Below, piece by piece: positions 1-9,680 of a DNA stretch of 64,000 nucleotides; position 1 is the stretch's first letter; every line of letters begins with the position of its first letter. The stretch comes from an uncultured Alphaproteobacteria bacterium (lineage in GTDB: Bacteria; Pseudomonadota; Alphaproteobacteria; Rhizobiales; Rhizobiaceae), in the NCBI GenBank assembly GCA_929200315.1, contig CAKMZB010000001.1, forward strand, positions 1 to 64,000, in the 5' to 3' direction. Under the pieces are notes generated by a model. It saw only the letters and a list, made by a program, of their open reading frames with translations. It searched no databases and had not been told where the DNA came from. A program made the position numbers and the translations under genes.

Positions 1-20
1 GCAAGCAATCGCAGCCAAGC

Positions 21-55
21 AAACCCCGTTGATGAAAACCATCAGCGGGGTTTTT
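21..55 (+). terminator. Rho-independent terminator of an upstream gene outside the window
   Basis: A 13-base arm (AACCCCGTTGATG) pairs with CATCAGCGGGGTT across a short AAAAC loop, with one G-T wobble, and runs into five T residues. It should end a transcript entering from the left and so isolates the operon that begins at 196. Confidence 0.8.
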
Positions 56-117
56 CGTAGAGGTCATGGGTTCGCAATCGATCTGTGAAGACTGGAGATT
101 TCGAGCTAATTTATTTT

Positions 118-137
118 AAGTTAGAAATTTCTAGCTT
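118..137. promoter_or_regulatory. Palindromic candidate operator upstream of the aminobenzoyl-CoA operon
   Basis: The 20-mer AAGTTAGAAATTTCTAGCTT is an inverted repeat with one mismatched pair, and its inner 12 bases (TAGAAATTTCTA) are perfectly palindromic. It sits about 60 bases before the first gene. Size and symmetry fit a MarR-family dimer site, and a MarR gene lies in the operon (3227-3706). The pairing of site and regulator is inference. Confidence 0.5.
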
Positions 138-195
138 GAAATAGATTAAGGCATCTGCCACGCTCTTCTCGACTGAGGTGTTGGGAGCTTGGCGC

Positions 196-2490
196 ATGAA
201 GATCGCGTGTCTGGGTGGTGGGCCAGCAGGCCTTTACTTCGCCATCTCCATGAAGCTGCGAAACCCTTCGCACGACGTTGTGGTGTTTGAACGCAATCGG
301 GCCGATGACACGTTCGGCTGGGGAGTCGTTCTTTCGGACGAAACGCTCGACAATCTCTCAACTAACGATCCTGTCAGCGCCAAAGCGATTGGTGCGAACT
401 TCGCCTATTGGGACGATATCGCGCTACATTTCAAAGGCCAGCGCCTGGTTTCATCCGGCCATGGCTTTTGCGGCATCGGGCGCAAGAAATTGCTTCTTCT
501 GCTGCAGGATCGCGCGCGGGAACTTGGCATTGATCTGCGGTTTGAAACGGAGGTCGAAAGTGCTGATCACTATAAGAACGAATACGATCTTGTGGTGGCC
601 AGCGACGGCCTGAATTCAAGAACCCGCATGCTCTATAAGGACACGTTCAAGCCGGATGTGGACGAGCGTCTTTGTCAGTTCGTCTGGATGGGCACGCATC
701 AGACCTTCGCAGACGCTTTCACTTTCATTTTTGAAGAGACGAAGAACGGTTGGATCTGGGCCCACGCCTACCAATTTGACGCCGACACAGCGACGTTCAT
801 CGTTGAATGCACGCAGGAAACGTTTGACGCCTATGGCTTCGGTGACATGAGTCAGAAGGAGTCTATCGAGGCCTGTCAGGAGATCTTTAAGGATCATCTT
901 GATGGCCACGCACTCATGACCAATGCCGGCCACATTCGCGGCTCGGCCTGGATACGGTTTCCGCGGGTGCTGTGTGAAAAATGGAGCCATGAGAATGTGG
1001 CTCTGCTGGGGGACGCCGCGGCGACGGCGCATTTTTCCATCGGGTCGGGCACCAAGCTGGCGCTGGAATCTGCCATTGCACTGGCTGATCTCGTCAGCAA
1101 GGAAGACGATCTGACCCGGGCGCTGGAGAAGTATGAAGACGAGCGGCGGCTGGAAGTCCTTCGTCTTCAGTCTGCGGCCCGTAACTCTATGGAATGGTTT
1201 GAGAATGTGGAGCGCTATCTGCATCTCGACCCGGTCCAGTTGAACTATTCCATGCTCACCCGGTCACAGCGCATCAGCCATGAAAACCTGCGCCAGCGCG
1301 ACCCCAAATGGCTGGAAGGTGCTGAGCGCTGGTTCATGGACGAGGCCGGAATACCCAAGGATGATCCGGTCCGCCCACCCATGTTCACGGCGTTCCAACT
1401 CCGCGACATGAAGCTGAAAAACCGCGTGGTTGTGTCTCCAATGGCGCAGTATATGGCGGTTGATGGCACGCCGACAGATTGGCACCTGGCGCATTATGGC
1501 GAACGGGCAAAAGGCGGGGCAGGGCTCATCTATATCGAGATGACTTGCGTTAGCGCCACGGGGCGGATTACGCTCGGCTGCCCCGGCCTCTATGCGCCGG
1601 AACATGAGACGGCTTGGCGGCGTATTACGAATTTTGTCCATGACAATACGGACGCGAAAATTTGCTGCCAGATCGGCCATTCGGGCCGCAAGGGCTCCAC
1701 CCGCATCGGCTGGGAAGGCATGGATCAGCCTCTCCCAGAGGGAAATTGGGACCTTATCTCGGCATCCGCGATCCCTTGGTCTGATGAAAACGCGGTGCCG
1801 CGTGCGGTCAGCAAAACTGAGATGGATCAAATCAGGGACGAGTTTGTCCTGGCTGCGCAGATGGCTGATCGCGCCGGGTTCGATATGATTGAGCTGCATG
1901 CCGCGCATGGCTACCTCTTGTCGTCCTTCATCTCACCCATCTCCAACCATCGCGAAGACGAATTTGGAGGATCTCTTGAAAACCGGCTGCGTTGGCCGTT
2001 GGAGGTCCTTGCGGCCATGAGGGCGGCTTGGCCGCAGGAAAAGCCTATGGCGGTGCGCATTTCGGCCAATGATTGGGTGGGCGAAGATGGCATCACCCCG
2101 GACGATGCGGTGCAAATCGCAAAGGCTTTTGGTGAGGTTGGTGTTGACCTGATTGATGTTTCAGCCGGTCAGACAAGTGCCGACGCTAAGCCCGTCTATG
2201 GCCGCATGTTTCAAACGCCTTTCTCTGACAGGATCAAGAATGAGACCGGGCTGACCACCATGGCGGTCGGTAACATCTATGAGGCTGACCATGCTAATTC
2301 GATCCTGATGGCGGGGCGTGCGGATCTCGTTGCTGTCGGGCGACCCCATCTGGCCGATCCGTACTGGACGTTGCACGAAGCCGCGAAGATCGGTGATCGC
2401 AAGGCCCGGGATTGGGCTATGCCCTACCTCGCTGGCCGTGATCAGATGTGGCGACTGGCCGACCGCGAAGCGGAGATGGAGAAGGTATGA
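196..2490 (+). CDS. abmA: Fused FAD monooxygenase / Old-Yellow-Enzyme reductase, probable 2-aminobenzoyl-CoA monooxygenase/reductase
   Basis: This 764-residue protein joins two flavoenzymes. Residues 1-390 resemble a class A aromatic hydroxylase, with the GGGPAG dinucleotide-binding loop at 7-12 and an LLGDAA motif near 270. Residues 396-764 form an Old Yellow Enzyme/NADH:flavin oxidoreductase barrel with the HAAHGYL substrate motif near 568. The fusion is known from 2-aminobenzoyl-CoA monooxygenase/reductase of Azoarcus evansii and from salicylyl-CoA 5-hydroxylases. The first would hydroxylate and reduce the aminobenzoyl-CoA ring. I chose the ATG at 196 because GGGAG lies 8 bases upstream and the FAD loop follows at once; a GTG at 178 is possible. 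The aryl-CoA ligase and RidA neighbours favour the aminobenzoyl-CoA reading. Confidence 0.82.
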   Translation: MKIACLGGGPAGLYFAISMKLRNPSHDVVVFERNRADDTFGWGVVLSDETLDNLSTNDPVSAKAIGANFAYWDDIALHFKGQRLVSSGHGFCGIGRKKLLLLLQDRARELGIDLRFETEVESADHYKNEYDLVVASDGLNSRTRMLYKDTFKPDVDERLCQFVWMGTHQTFADAFTFIFEETKNGWIWAHAYQFDADTATFIVECTQETFDAYGFGDMSQKESIEACQEIFKDHLDGHALMTNAGHIRGSAWIRFPRVLCEKWSHENVALLGDAAATAHFSIGSGTKLALESAIALADLVSKEDDLTRALEKYEDERRLEVLRLQSAARNSMEWFENVERYLHLDPVQLNYSMLTRSQRISHENLRQRDPKWLEGAERWFMDEAGIPKDDPVRPPMFTAFQLRDMKLKNRVVVSPMAQYMAVDGTPTDWHLAHYGERAKGGAGLIYIEMTCVSATGRITLGCPGLYAPEHETAWRRITNFVHDNTDAKICCQIGHSGRKGSTRIGWEGMDQPLPEGNWDLISASAIPWSDENAVPRAVSKTEMDQIRDEFVLAAQMADRAGFDMIELHAAHGYLLSSFISPISNHREDEFGGSLENRLRWPLEVLAAMRAAWPQEKPMAVRISANDWVGEDGITPDDAVQIAKAFGEVGVDLIDVSAGQTSADAKPVYGRMFQTPFSDRIKNETGLTTMAVGNIYEADHANSILMAGRADLVAVGRPHLADPYWTLHEAAKIGDRKARDWAMPYLAGRDQMWRLADREAEMEKV

Positions 2491-3230
2491 GCCATCCCAC
2501 CCGACATGTTGTGGTCACCGGAGGAGGCACTGGAGTTGGTGCCGCTACGGCTCACGCCTTTGCAAGGGCGGGGGCAGACGTGACCATCATGGGGCGCACA
2601 AAGCAAACGCTGGTGCAACAGGGGTTACCTTTCCAACTTTGCGACGTCACGGACGCCGGGTCTGTTGAAGAGGCATTTTCGAATGCGCGGGACAAGTCCG
2701 GTCCTGTTGACATCGTGGTTGCTAATGCGGGGGCTGCTGAGAGCGTGCCCTTTGCCAAGCTCACGCCCGAAATTCTGAACCGGATGCTCAGCGTCAATCT
2801 GACCGGTGTTGTCAATTGTTGGCAGGCCGGGTTAGCGGCCATGACGGAGGCGGGGTGGGGCCGCTTGATTGCTGTTGCTTCGACGGCTGGCCTGAAGGGC
2901 TATCCCTACGTTTCAGCTTATTGCTCCGCAAAACACGGCGTCGTTGGTTTGACCCGGTCCGTTGCCCTCGAACTTGCCAGAACCGGCGTCACGGCAAACG
3001 CCATTTGCCCGGGTTTTGTTGAAACACCTTTGCTGCAACGGTCGGTCGACAACATCATCCAGAAGACGGGCATGGGCCAGGAAGAAGCTAAGAAATCGCT
3101 TCTCATCAGCAATCCACAAAGGCGTTTCATCAAGACGGATGAAGTGGCGCAGGCCGCACTCTGGCTTGCAAGTGACGGAGCCAAATCTGTCAACGGTCAT
3201 GCGCTTAGCCTTTCTGGGGGCGAGATATGA
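2487..3230 (+). CDS. SDR-family oxidoreductase, probable 3-hydroxyacyl-CoA dehydrogenase step
   Basis: A 247-residue classical short-chain dehydrogenase. The cofactor loop TGGGTGVG is at about 11-18, NAGA follows near 80, and the catalytic YCSAK tetrad Tyr/Lys is near 145/149. The start ATG overlaps the previous stop as ATGA, so translation is coupled. In a pathway of this kind it would oxidise a hydroxyacyl-CoA after ring reduction or opening. The C-terminal region keeps the usual NG-x-x-L-x-x-x-GG end. The substrate is inferred from the neighbours only. Confidence 0.8.
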   Translation: MSHPTRHVVVTGGGTGVGAATAHAFARAGADVTIMGRTKQTLVQQGLPFQLCDVTDAGSVEEAFSNARDKSGPVDIVVANAGAAESVPFAKLTPEILNRMLSVNLTGVVNCWQAGLAAMTEAGWGRLIAVASTAGLKGYPYVSAYCSAKHGVVGLTRSVALELARTGVTANAICPGFVETPLLQRSVDNIIQKTGMGQEEAKKSLLISNPQRRFIKTDEVAQAALWLASDGAKSVNGHALSLSGGEI

Positions 3231-3706
3231 GCGCTGAGAAGAAAATCCAAAATGAACCTGCATCCAAGCAAAGTCTGCGAGTCTGGCTGAAGCTCCTGAA
3301 GGCCAGCAGCACCATCGAATCTGCCCTCCGCCGAAAGCTGCGTGGGCAGCACCGCTCCACGATGCCGAGGTTTGATGTGATGTCGGCTCTAGACCGGCAT
3401 CCTAATGGCTTAAAAATGTCGGAAGTGTCTGACCTGCTGCGTGTGTCCAACGGCAATGTAACCACCATCGTTGATCGGCTTGTCGAAGATGGTCTGGTGC
3501 AGCGGCGGCAGATCCCGGGCGATCGTCGTGCAATCGAGATCAGTCTGACCGCCGAAGGCCGGACGACATTTGCGAGCCAGGCAGCTGCGCATGAAGTGTG
3601 GGTCGCTGAGATGTTGGTTGGCCTTGGCCGCAATAGCTTAGATGATCTCAACCACATGCTTGAAGACTTGAACGCTCACCTAGAGATCTTGGAAGGCCGA
3701 AAATGA
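3227..3706 (+). CDS. MarR-family transcriptional regulator
   Basis: A 159-residue winged-helix protein. The recognition helix region ([20 protein letters not shown]) is near residues 64-83 and is followed by the wing motif [11 protein letters not shown]. MarR regulators in aromatic-CoA pathways (BadR, HbaR and CouR types) usually repress and release DNA on binding the aryl-CoA intermediate. The gene overlaps both neighbours by ATGA, so it is made with the enzymes, which suggests feedback control. The palindrome at 118-137 is the obvious candidate target. Confidence 0.85.
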   Translation: MSAEKKIQNEPASKQSLRVWLKLLKASSTIESALRRKLRGQHRSTMPRFDVMSALDRHPNGLKMSEVSDLLRVSNGNVTTIVDRLVEDGLVQRRQIPGDRRAIEISLTAEGRTTFASQAAAHEVWVAEMLVGLGRNSLDDLNHMLEDLNAHLEILEGRK

Positions 3707-4506
3707 TGAAAAAAAAACCGCAGCACTTCAGGTGTGAGATCGACGGTGCTGTAGCGAAAATTTCGCTGAACAGGCCGGAACGCAAGAACCCGCTGACCTT
3801 CGACAGCTATGCCGAATTGCGCGACTGGTTTCGTGAGCTGGCTTATTCTGACGAGATCCACGTCGTGGTTTTCCTGCCCAACGGAGGCAACTTCTCCTCC
3901 GGCGGGGATGTCCACGAGATCATCGGCCCGCTCACCAAGATGAGCATGAAGGAGCTTTTGGCTTTCACACGTATGACCGGTGACCTGGTCAAGGCGATGC
4001 TCAATTGCGGAAAGCCGATTATCAGCGCCGTAGAGGGGGTTTGCGCCGGAGCTGGTGCGATTATCGCCATGTCGTCGGATCTGCGTGTTGCCACAGCTGA
4101 TACAAAGGTCGCCTTCCTGTTTAACCGCGTCGGTCTCGCAGGATGCGATATGGGAGCTTGCGCCATCCTTCCGCGCATCATTGGGCAAGGTCGGGCCAAC
4201 GAGCTTCTCTATCTTGGCCGTGCGATGAGCGGACAGGAGGGGTACGATTGGGGCTTCTTCAACCAGCTAGCCGAAAGCGATGAGCTTGAAGCGGCGGCCA
4301 TGGCCATTGCCGGGCGCATCGTCCAGGGCCCGACGTTTGCAAACTCGATGACAAAGACCATGCTAAACCAGGAATGGTCGATGTCGCTGGATCAGGCGAT
4401 TGAGGCAGAAGCGCAGGCACAGGCTATCTGCATGCAGGGCAATGATTTTAAGCGCGCCTACAATGCCTTTGTCGCCAAAAAGCGGCCGGTCTTTGAGGGC
4501 GACTGA
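3703..4506 (+). CDS. Enoyl-CoA hydratase/isomerase (crotonase family)
   Basis: A 267-residue crotonase. The two oxyanion-hole segments are visible: FSSGGDV near 66-72 and CAGAGA near 112. The position that often holds a catalytic Glu in hydratases carries GLAGCDMG instead, so the exact chemistry (hydratase, isomerase or ring hydrolase) is open. It probably acts on a cyclic or ring-opened CoA thioester made by the fused monooxygenase/reductase. It is coupled by ATGA to the MarR gene before it and shares one base with the next gene. Confidence 0.85.
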   Translation: MMKKKPQHFRCEIDGAVAKISLNRPERKNPLTFDSYAELRDWFRELAYSDEIHVVVFLPNGGNFSSGGDVHEIIGPLTKMSMKELLAFTRMTGDLVKAMLNCGKPIISAVEGVCAGAGAIIAMSSDLRVATADTKVAFLFNRVGLAGCDMGACAILPRIIGQGRANELLYLGRAMSGQEGYDWGFFNQLAESDELEAAAMAIAGRIVQGPTFANSMTKTMLNQEWSMSLDQAIEAEAQAQAICMQGNDFKRAYNAFVAKKRPVFEGD

Positions 4507-5663
4507 TGGCCGACAAGACCTTCCTCGACTGGCCCTTTTTTGAAGACCATCACCGTCATCTGGCGGCCGACCTTGACGCTTGGGCGGGGTCCAACCTCGC
4601 CGATATCGACCACTCGAACACTGATGCTGCGTGCCGAACCATCGTCAAGACCCTCGGTGAGGCGGGTTATCTTCAGCATTCAGCGAGCCTTGAAGGCAAT
4701 TTGGACGTTCGCTCGCTGTGTCTCATTCGAGAAACTCTGGCGCGCCATGACGGGCTTGCTGACTTTGTCTTTGCCATGCAGGGGCTGGGTACAGGAGCTG
4801 TGTCGTTCTTTGGATCAGATGAGCAAAAGCGGAGATGGCTGACAAAAACCCGCACGGGCAAGGCCATCTCCGCCTTCGCTTTGACAGAGCCACAATCAGG
4901 TTCTGATGTTGCAAATTCTGCCATGACTGCTCGCCTCGACGGCAACGAATACGTGCTCGACGGCGAAAAAACGTGGATTTCAAACGGCGGAGTTGCCGAC
5001 GTCTATACGGTCTTTGCTCGGACCGGAGATGCGCCGGGTGCGAAGGGTTTGTCGGCGTTTCTTGTGCCCGCTGACATGGCTGGTCTCACCGTCAAGGAGC
5101 GACTTGAGACAATCGCTCCTCACCCCCTGGCGAGGCTTGAATTTGCAGATTGCAGAATACCTGCAAGCGCGATGATCGGTTCCTCGGGTGAGGGCTTCAA
5201 GATAGCGATGTCAGTTCTCGATGTTTTCCGCCCGACCGTCGCGGCGGCGGCTCTCGGCTTTGCACGACGAGCGCTCGATGAAGCGCTTTCCCGAGTGACG
5301 TCTCGCGAGGTGCAAGGGGCCCCGCTTTTCGACCTGCAGCTCGTCCAAGGTCAGATCGCTGAAATGGCGGTGGACGTGGATGCCGCCGCGCTGCTTGTTT
5401 ACCGCGCGGCTTGGACAAAAGATTCCGGCGCGCCGCGGATAACGCGGGAGGCGGCCATGGCCAAGCTCTTCGCAACGGACCAAGCTCAACAAGTGATCGA
5501 CAAGGCCGTTCAATTGCACGGAGGTGATGGTGTGCGATCTGGCCATATTGTTGAAAGTCTGTACCGGGATATCCGTGCTCTGCGGATCTATGAAGGTGCG
5601 TCGGACGTGCAGAAAGTCATTATCGCCCGTCAGGCCATGGCCATGATGGGGAGCAGCGCATGA
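4506..5663 (+). CDS. Acyl-CoA dehydrogenase
   Basis: A 385-residue flavoprotein of usual family length. The FAD/substrate segment [10 protein letters not shown] is near residue 122, KTWISNGG follows near 155, and the C-terminal YEGASDVQ block near 361-368 carries the family's YEGTSEIQ-type motif. It would introduce a double bond into an alicyclic or ring-opened CoA ester during the beta-oxidation-like stage. The start overlaps the crotonase stop (TGATG) and the stop overlaps the ligase start (ATGA). The electron acceptor ETF is not encoded in this window. Confidence 0.88.
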   Translation: MADKTFLDWPFFEDHHRHLAADLDAWAGSNLADIDHSNTDAACRTIVKTLGEAGYLQHSASLEGNLDVRSLCLIRETLARHDGLADFVFAMQGLGTGAVSFFGSDEQKRRWLTKTRTGKAISAFALTEPQSGSDVANSAMTARLDGNEYVLDGEKTWISNGGVADVYTVFARTGDAPGAKGLSAFLVPADMAGLTVKERLETIAPHPLARLEFADCRIPASAMIGSSGEGFKIAMSVLDVFRPTVAAAALGFARRALDEALSRVTSREVQGAPLFDLQLVQGQIAEMAVDVDAAALLVYRAAWTKDSGAPRITREAAMAKLFATDQAQQVIDKAVQLHGGDGVRSGHIVESLYRDIRALRIYEGASDVQKVIIARQAMAMMGSSA

Positions 5664-7270
5664 CTGCTTCTTTTGACACATTCGCAAAGGACAATTTGCC
5701 CCCTTCAGAGCAGTGGCCAGACCTGCTGCTGGATGGCTTTGACTACCCTGAAAAACTCAATGCCGCTGTCGAGTTGACGGATGCCATGGTGGAACGAGGG
5801 TTTGGTGACAACACTGCGTTAATCGGAAATGGCCGTCGTCGGACTTACAAGGAGCTGGCAGACTGGACCAATCGTATTGCAAACACTCTCGTCGATGAGA
5901 TTGGCATAAAGCCTGGCAACCGGGTTCTGATCCGTTCCGCCAACAATCCGGCGATGGTGGCCTGTTGGCTGGCTGCTACAAAGGCCGGGGCGGTGGTAGT
6001 GAACACCATGCCAATGCTGCGCTCCGCAGAATTGGCGAAATATGTCGAAGTCGCAGAAATTGAATACGCTCTGTGCGACACGCGCCTGATGGAAGAGATG
6101 GTCGCTTGCCAGCAAAAGGCTTCGATCCTGAAACGGGTTGTCGGCTTTGATGGCACTTCAAATCACGACGCGGAGCTTGATCGACTGGCATTGGAGAAGC
6201 CGGTGAGGTTCGATGCGACCGAAACCGCGCAGGATGACGTGGCTTTGCTCGGTTTCACCTCCGGCTCCACCGGCAATCCGAAAGCGACAATGCACTTCCA
6301 CCGGGATCTCCTGATTATCGCCGACAGCTATGCCAAGGAGGTGCTGCAAGTTGTGCCGGAGGATGTTTTCGTAGGATCACCACCCCTGGCTTTCACATTT
6401 GGCCTCGGCGGTCTTGCGATTTTCCCCCTGCGTTTTGGAGCAACGGCAACGTTGTTGGAAACTGCAAGTCCGCCCAATATGATTGAAATTATTGATAAAT
6501 ATGCGGCAACCGTTTGTTTTACCGCGCCGACTGCCTACCGCGCCATGATGCGCGCCATGGACGAAGGCGCAGATCTGTCGTCGCTCAGGGCTGCCGTTTC
6601 CGCTGGGGAAACCCTTCCCGCCCCCATCTATCAAGAGTGGATGGAAAGGACAGGCAAACCGATGCTCGATGGGATCGGTGCAACCGAGCTTTTACATATT
6701 TTCATCAGCAATCGGTTTGAAGACCATCGCCCGGGCTGCACTGGCAAGCCGGTCGCAGGTTACCAAGCCAAGATTGTCGATGAGATCGGCGAGGAAGTGG
6801 CGGCAGGTGAGATAGGGCGATTGGCCGTCCGTGGACCGACCGGCTGCCGGTACCTTCGCGGGGAACGGCAGGCGGAATATGTAGAGAACGGTTGGAACAT
6901 CACCGGCGATACATTCTGGAAAGATGAAGAGGGCTATTTCCACTTCGCCGCTCGCAACGACGACATCATCGTCTCCTCCGGCTACAACATCGCTGGCCCT
7001 GACGTTGAAGCGGCTCTGCTTTCCCATGCCGATGTGGTTGAATGCGCGGTGATCGGGGTGCCGGATGAGGAGCGTGGCTCAATTGTTGAAGCTCACATTG
7101 TGTTGGCCAACCACGTTAAGCCGGACGCGAAGCAAATTGATGCGCTGCAGGCACACGTGAAAGCGAGCATTGCCCCGTACAAATATCCCAGAAACATCGT
7201 CTTCGCAGACGCACTGCCTAAGACGCCAAGTGGTAAAATTCAGCGTTTCAGGCTGAAAGAAGGTCAGTAG
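5660..7270 (+). CDS. abmG: Aryl-CoA ligase of the benzoate/2-aminobenzoate-CoA ligase family
   Basis: A 536-residue ANL-superfamily adenylate-forming enzyme. The phosphate-binding loop TSGSTGNPK is near 200, the DGIGATELL block near 335, the hinge region [11 protein letters not shown] near 415, and the catalytic lysine in PSGKIQRF near 524. Length and motif spelling match benzoate-CoA ligases rather than acetyl-CoA synthetases. It would activate the imported aromatic acid with ATP and CoA, giving the substrate of the fused monooxygenase. The aminobenzoate preference is inferred from context, so the gene symbol is tentative. Confidence 0.82.
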   Translation: MTASFDTFAKDNLPPSEQWPDLLLDGFDYPEKLNAAVELTDAMVERGFGDNTALIGNGRRRTYKELADWTNRIANTLVDEIGIKPGNRVLIRSANNPAMVACWLAATKAGAVVVNTMPMLRSAELAKYVEVAEIEYALCDTRLMEEMVACQQKASILKRVVGFDGTSNHDAELDRLALEKPVRFDATETAQDDVALLGFTSGSTGNPKATMHFHRDLLIIADSYAKEVLQVVPEDVFVGSPPLAFTFGLGGLAIFPLRFGATATLLETASPPNMIEIIDKYAATVCFTAPTAYRAMMRAMDEGADLSSLRAAVSAGETLPAPIYQEWMERTGKPMLDGIGATELLHIFISNRFEDHRPGCTGKPVAGYQAKIVDEIGEEVAAGEIGRLAVRGPTGCRYLRGERQAEYVENGWNITGDTFWKDEEGYFHFAARNDDIIVSSGYNIAGPDVEAALLSHADVVECAVIGVPDEERGSIVEAHIVLANHVKPDAKQIDALQAHVKASIAPYKYPRNIVFADALPKTPSGKIQRFRLKEGQ

Positions 7271-7281
7271 GAGGATCGCTC

Positions 7282-7533
7282 ATGCATAAGCTGCTCATTC
7301 AAATTCAGTGCAAACCGGGAACGACATACAAAGTCGCCGACAAGATTTACACGAGAATGGTCGAAGAACTCAAAATTGCTACTTCGCTTTATTCGATTAG
7401 CGGGGAATTTGATCTCTTCTTGGAAATATGGATTCCCAAAGATCAAGAAATTGGGAAGTACATAAACGATAATTTGCTCGATATCGACGGAATTGAGCGG
7501 ACTGTAACGACTATGGCGTTTCACGCCTTTTAA
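7282..7533 (+). CDS. Stand-alone Lrp/AsnC ligand-binding (RAM) domain protein
   Basis: An 83-residue protein matching only the effector-binding half of Lrp/AsnC regulators, with the beta-alpha-beta pattern and the IxGEFDLFLEI strand near 45. There is no helix-turn-helix. Such single-domain proteins form oligomers that bind small amino-acid-like ligands and may modulate other regulators. The gene has its own GGAGG-like site (AGGAGG around 7270-7275) and lies between the ligase and the transporter. A role as sensor for an amino-aromatic acid is conceivable but unproven. Confidence 0.75.
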   Translation: MHKLLIQIQCKPGTTYKVADKIYTRMVEELKIATSLYSISGEFDLFLEIWIPKDQEIGKYINDNLLDIDGIERTVTTMAFHAF

Positions 7534-7559
7534 TCCGTCTGACACTTAGGGAGATTCAC

Positions 7560-8705
7560 ATGAACAAAAAAATTCTGGCTCTATCCACCGCGCTTCTGGC
7601 TGCGGTTGGAATGAATATGGGGGCTGCACAGGCTGACACCAAGGTTGGCATGATTACCACCCTTTCCGGCGGTGGTGCAGGTCTCGGCATTGATGTGCGC
7701 GATGGCTTCATGCTCGCCATCAAACAATCCGGCCGCGATGACATTGAGGTTGTGATTGAAGATGATCAGCGCAAACCAGACGTCGCCGTCAGTCTTGCCG
7801 ATAAGATGGTCCAGTCCGAAAAAGTGGACGTGTTGACCGGCATTATCTGGTCCAACCTTGCCATGGCTGTCGTTCCTTCGGTGACGGCGCAGGGCAAGTT
7901 CTATCTCTCCCCGAATGCCGGCCCCTCGCCGCTTGCGGGCAAGGGTTGCCACATGAACTATTTCAATGTGGCCTGGCAGAACGACAACCTGCACGAAGCT
8001 GCGGGCGCTTATTCTAATGATGCCGGGTACAAGAAGACCTTCATCCTGGCTCCGAACTATCCTGCCGGTAAGGATGCTCTCACGGGCTTTAAACGTTTTC
8101 ACAAAGGCGAGATTGCTGGCGAATTGTTCACCAAGCTCGGCCAGACGGACTATGCCGCCGAGATCGCTCAGATCCGCGCATCCGGTGCTGATAGCGTGTT
8201 CTTTTTCCTGCCAGGTGGCATGGGGATCGCGTTCCTGAAGCAGTATGGTGGTTCAGGCGTTGATCTGCCGGTCGTTGGCCCGGCCTTCTCTTTCGATCAG
8301 GGCATTCTGCAGGCCGTTGGCGAAGCCGCGCTCGGCGTGGTCAACACCTCGCAGTGGAATAAAGATCTCGACAATGAAACCAACGCGGCTTTCGTTAAAA
8401 GCTTCCAGGCAGAATACGGTCGACTGCCGTCGCTCTATGCGAGCCAAGGTTTCGACACTGCAAATCTATTGATCTCCGCCCTCGACAAAGCCGATGTGAG
8501 TGACGCGGATGCGTTCCGTGCGGCGCTGAAAGCAGCGGATTTCAACAGCACCCGTGGTGACTTCAAGTTTGGCGACAACCACCACCCCATCCAGAACATC
8601 TACGCTCGTGAGGTGATCAAGGAGGGTGACGTCTTCACCAACAAGACGCTTTCGGTGGCCCTTGAAAACCACTCCGACGCATACGCGGCTGACTGCAAAA
8701 TGTAG
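7560..8705 (+). CDS. Branched-chain-type ABC transporter substrate-binding protein
   Basis: A 381-residue periplasmic protein of the LivK/Peripla_BP_6 family. A signal peptide ends at about residue 25 (AAQA followed by DTKVG). The mature part begins with the family's KVGMITTLSG strand and contains the repeated receptor-fold segments. Relatives bind aromatic acids as well as branched amino acids, and in this operon the ligand is probably the aromatic acid that the ligase activates. It is followed by a strong hairpin (8713-8740) typical of high-copy binding-protein mRNAs. Confidence 0.88.
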   Translation: MNKKILALSTALLAAVGMNMGAAQADTKVGMITTLSGGGAGLGIDVRDGFMLAIKQSGRDDIEVVIEDDQRKPDVAVSLADKMVQSEKVDVLTGIIWSNLAMAVVPSVTAQGKFYLSPNAGPSPLAGKGCHMNYFNVAWQNDNLHEAAGAYSNDAGYKKTFILAPNYPAGKDALTGFKRFHKGEIAGELFTKLGQTDYAAEIAQIRASGADSVFFFLPGGMGIAFLKQYGGSGVDLPVVGPAFSFDQGILQAVGEAALGVVNTSQWNKDLDNETNAAFVKSFQAEYGRLPSLYASQGFDTANLLISALDKADVSDADAFRAALKAADFNSTRGDFKFGDNHHPIQNIYAREVIKEGDVFTNKTLSVALENHSDAYAADCKM

Positions 8706-8712
8706 TCCGCTT

Positions 8713-8740
8713 AACCGGGCCTGAGAAATCAGGCCCGGTT
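8713..8740 (+). promoter_or_regulatory. mRNA-stabilising or attenuating hairpin after the binding-protein gene
   Basis: A perfect 12-bp stem (AACCGGGCCTGA / TCAGGCCCGGTT) closes a GAAA tetraloop 8 bases after the stop codon. There is no long T-run, so read-through into the permease genes is expected. Such hairpins usually protect the binding-protein part of the message so that it is made in excess over the membrane components. Confidence 0.75.
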
Positions 8741-8759
8741 CTTACCTGGGTCCACGCAA

Positions 8760-9680
8760 ATGTCACTGGTATTGGTTTTTGAGCAGGTTCTGAACGGCCT
8801 ACAGTTCGGCATCATGCTCTTTTTGATGGCGGCTGGCCTGACGCTGATTTTTGGTGTCATGGGCCTGATTAATCTCGCCCACGGTTCGCTCTACATGGTC
8901 GGAGCTTTTGCCGCCGCTGCGGTAGCTGGTGCCACGGGATCGTTTGTTCTGGCACTACTGGCAGCTCTGGCTGCAGCGGCCATGGCTGGCGCGATTGTTG
9001 AACTTGCCGTCATCCGGCGACTGTATGATCGAGACCATCTGGATCAGGTCCTTGCGACTTTTGCGTTGATCCTCATTTTCTCTGAAGGCACGCGCTGGAT
9101 CTTCGGCTCCTTTCCGCTTTTCCTGGACATACCGACCTATCTGCGAGGACCGGTCACGCTGCCGGGGGGCATTCAATACCCGCTCTACCGCATCGCGCTG
9201 ATTGTCATTGGCCTCATCGTCGCAGCAGGTCTTGGGTTGATGATCGCGAGGACCCGGATCGGTATCCAGATTCGCGCGGGCGAGAATGACCGTGAAATGA
9301 TCGCCGCTTTGGGCGTTGATATTTCTAAACTCTACACATTGGTTTTCGCCCTCGGCGCCGCGCTGGCCGGTTTCGCCGGCGCGCTTGTTGGCGCCATCCA
9401 GTCTGTACAGGTCGGCATGGGAGAACCGGTTCTCATCCTGGCCTTTGTTGTCATCGTTGTTGGCGGCATTGGGTCGATAAAAGGAGCCTTGGTGGGCAGC
9501 CTTCTTGTGGGGCTGACGGATACGCTCGGTGGTGTCTTCCTCCCGCGGATCTTGAACGCCTTCATGGATGTGTCCTCGGCAGCCAACATCGGCTCATCCA
9601 TCGCATCCATGGCAATCTATATTCTCATGGGAGCGGTGCTTATCTGGCGTCCGACAGGACTGTTCGGTGCACGGCTATGA
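8760..9680 (+). CDS. livH: Branched-chain-type ABC transporter permease (LivH-like)
   Basis: A 306-residue inner-membrane protein with about eight hydrophobic helices. It carries the LivH hallmark GLINLAHGSLYMVGAF near residues 37-53 and a second half with VVIVVGGIGSIKGALVGS near 235-252. It forms the translocation pore with the LivM partner. The ATG follows the hairpin region with only a weak ribosome site, and the 3' end overlaps livM by ATGA. Confidence 0.87.
   Translation: MSLVLVFEQVLNGLQFGIMLFLMAAGLTLIFGVMGLINLAHGSLYMVGAFAAAAVAGATGSFVLALLAALAAAAMAGAIVELAVIRRLYDRDHLDQVLATFALILIFSEGTRWIFGSFPLFLDIPTYLRGPVTLPGGIQYPLYRIALIVIGLIVAAGLGLMIARTRIGIQIRAGENDREMIAALGVDISKLYTLVFALGAALAGFAGALVGAIQSVQVGMGEPVLILAFVVIVVGGIGSIKGALVGSLLVGLTDTLGGVFLPRILNAFMDVSSAANIGSSIASMAIYILMGAVLIWRPTGLFGARL

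Noticed and set aside
196-2490. Salicylyl-CoA 5-hydroxylase instead of 2-aminobenzoyl-CoA enzyme
   Set aside because: The same fusion is known for both. The RidA and formamidase-like neighbours favour a nitrogen-bearing substrate, but the alternative is not excluded.
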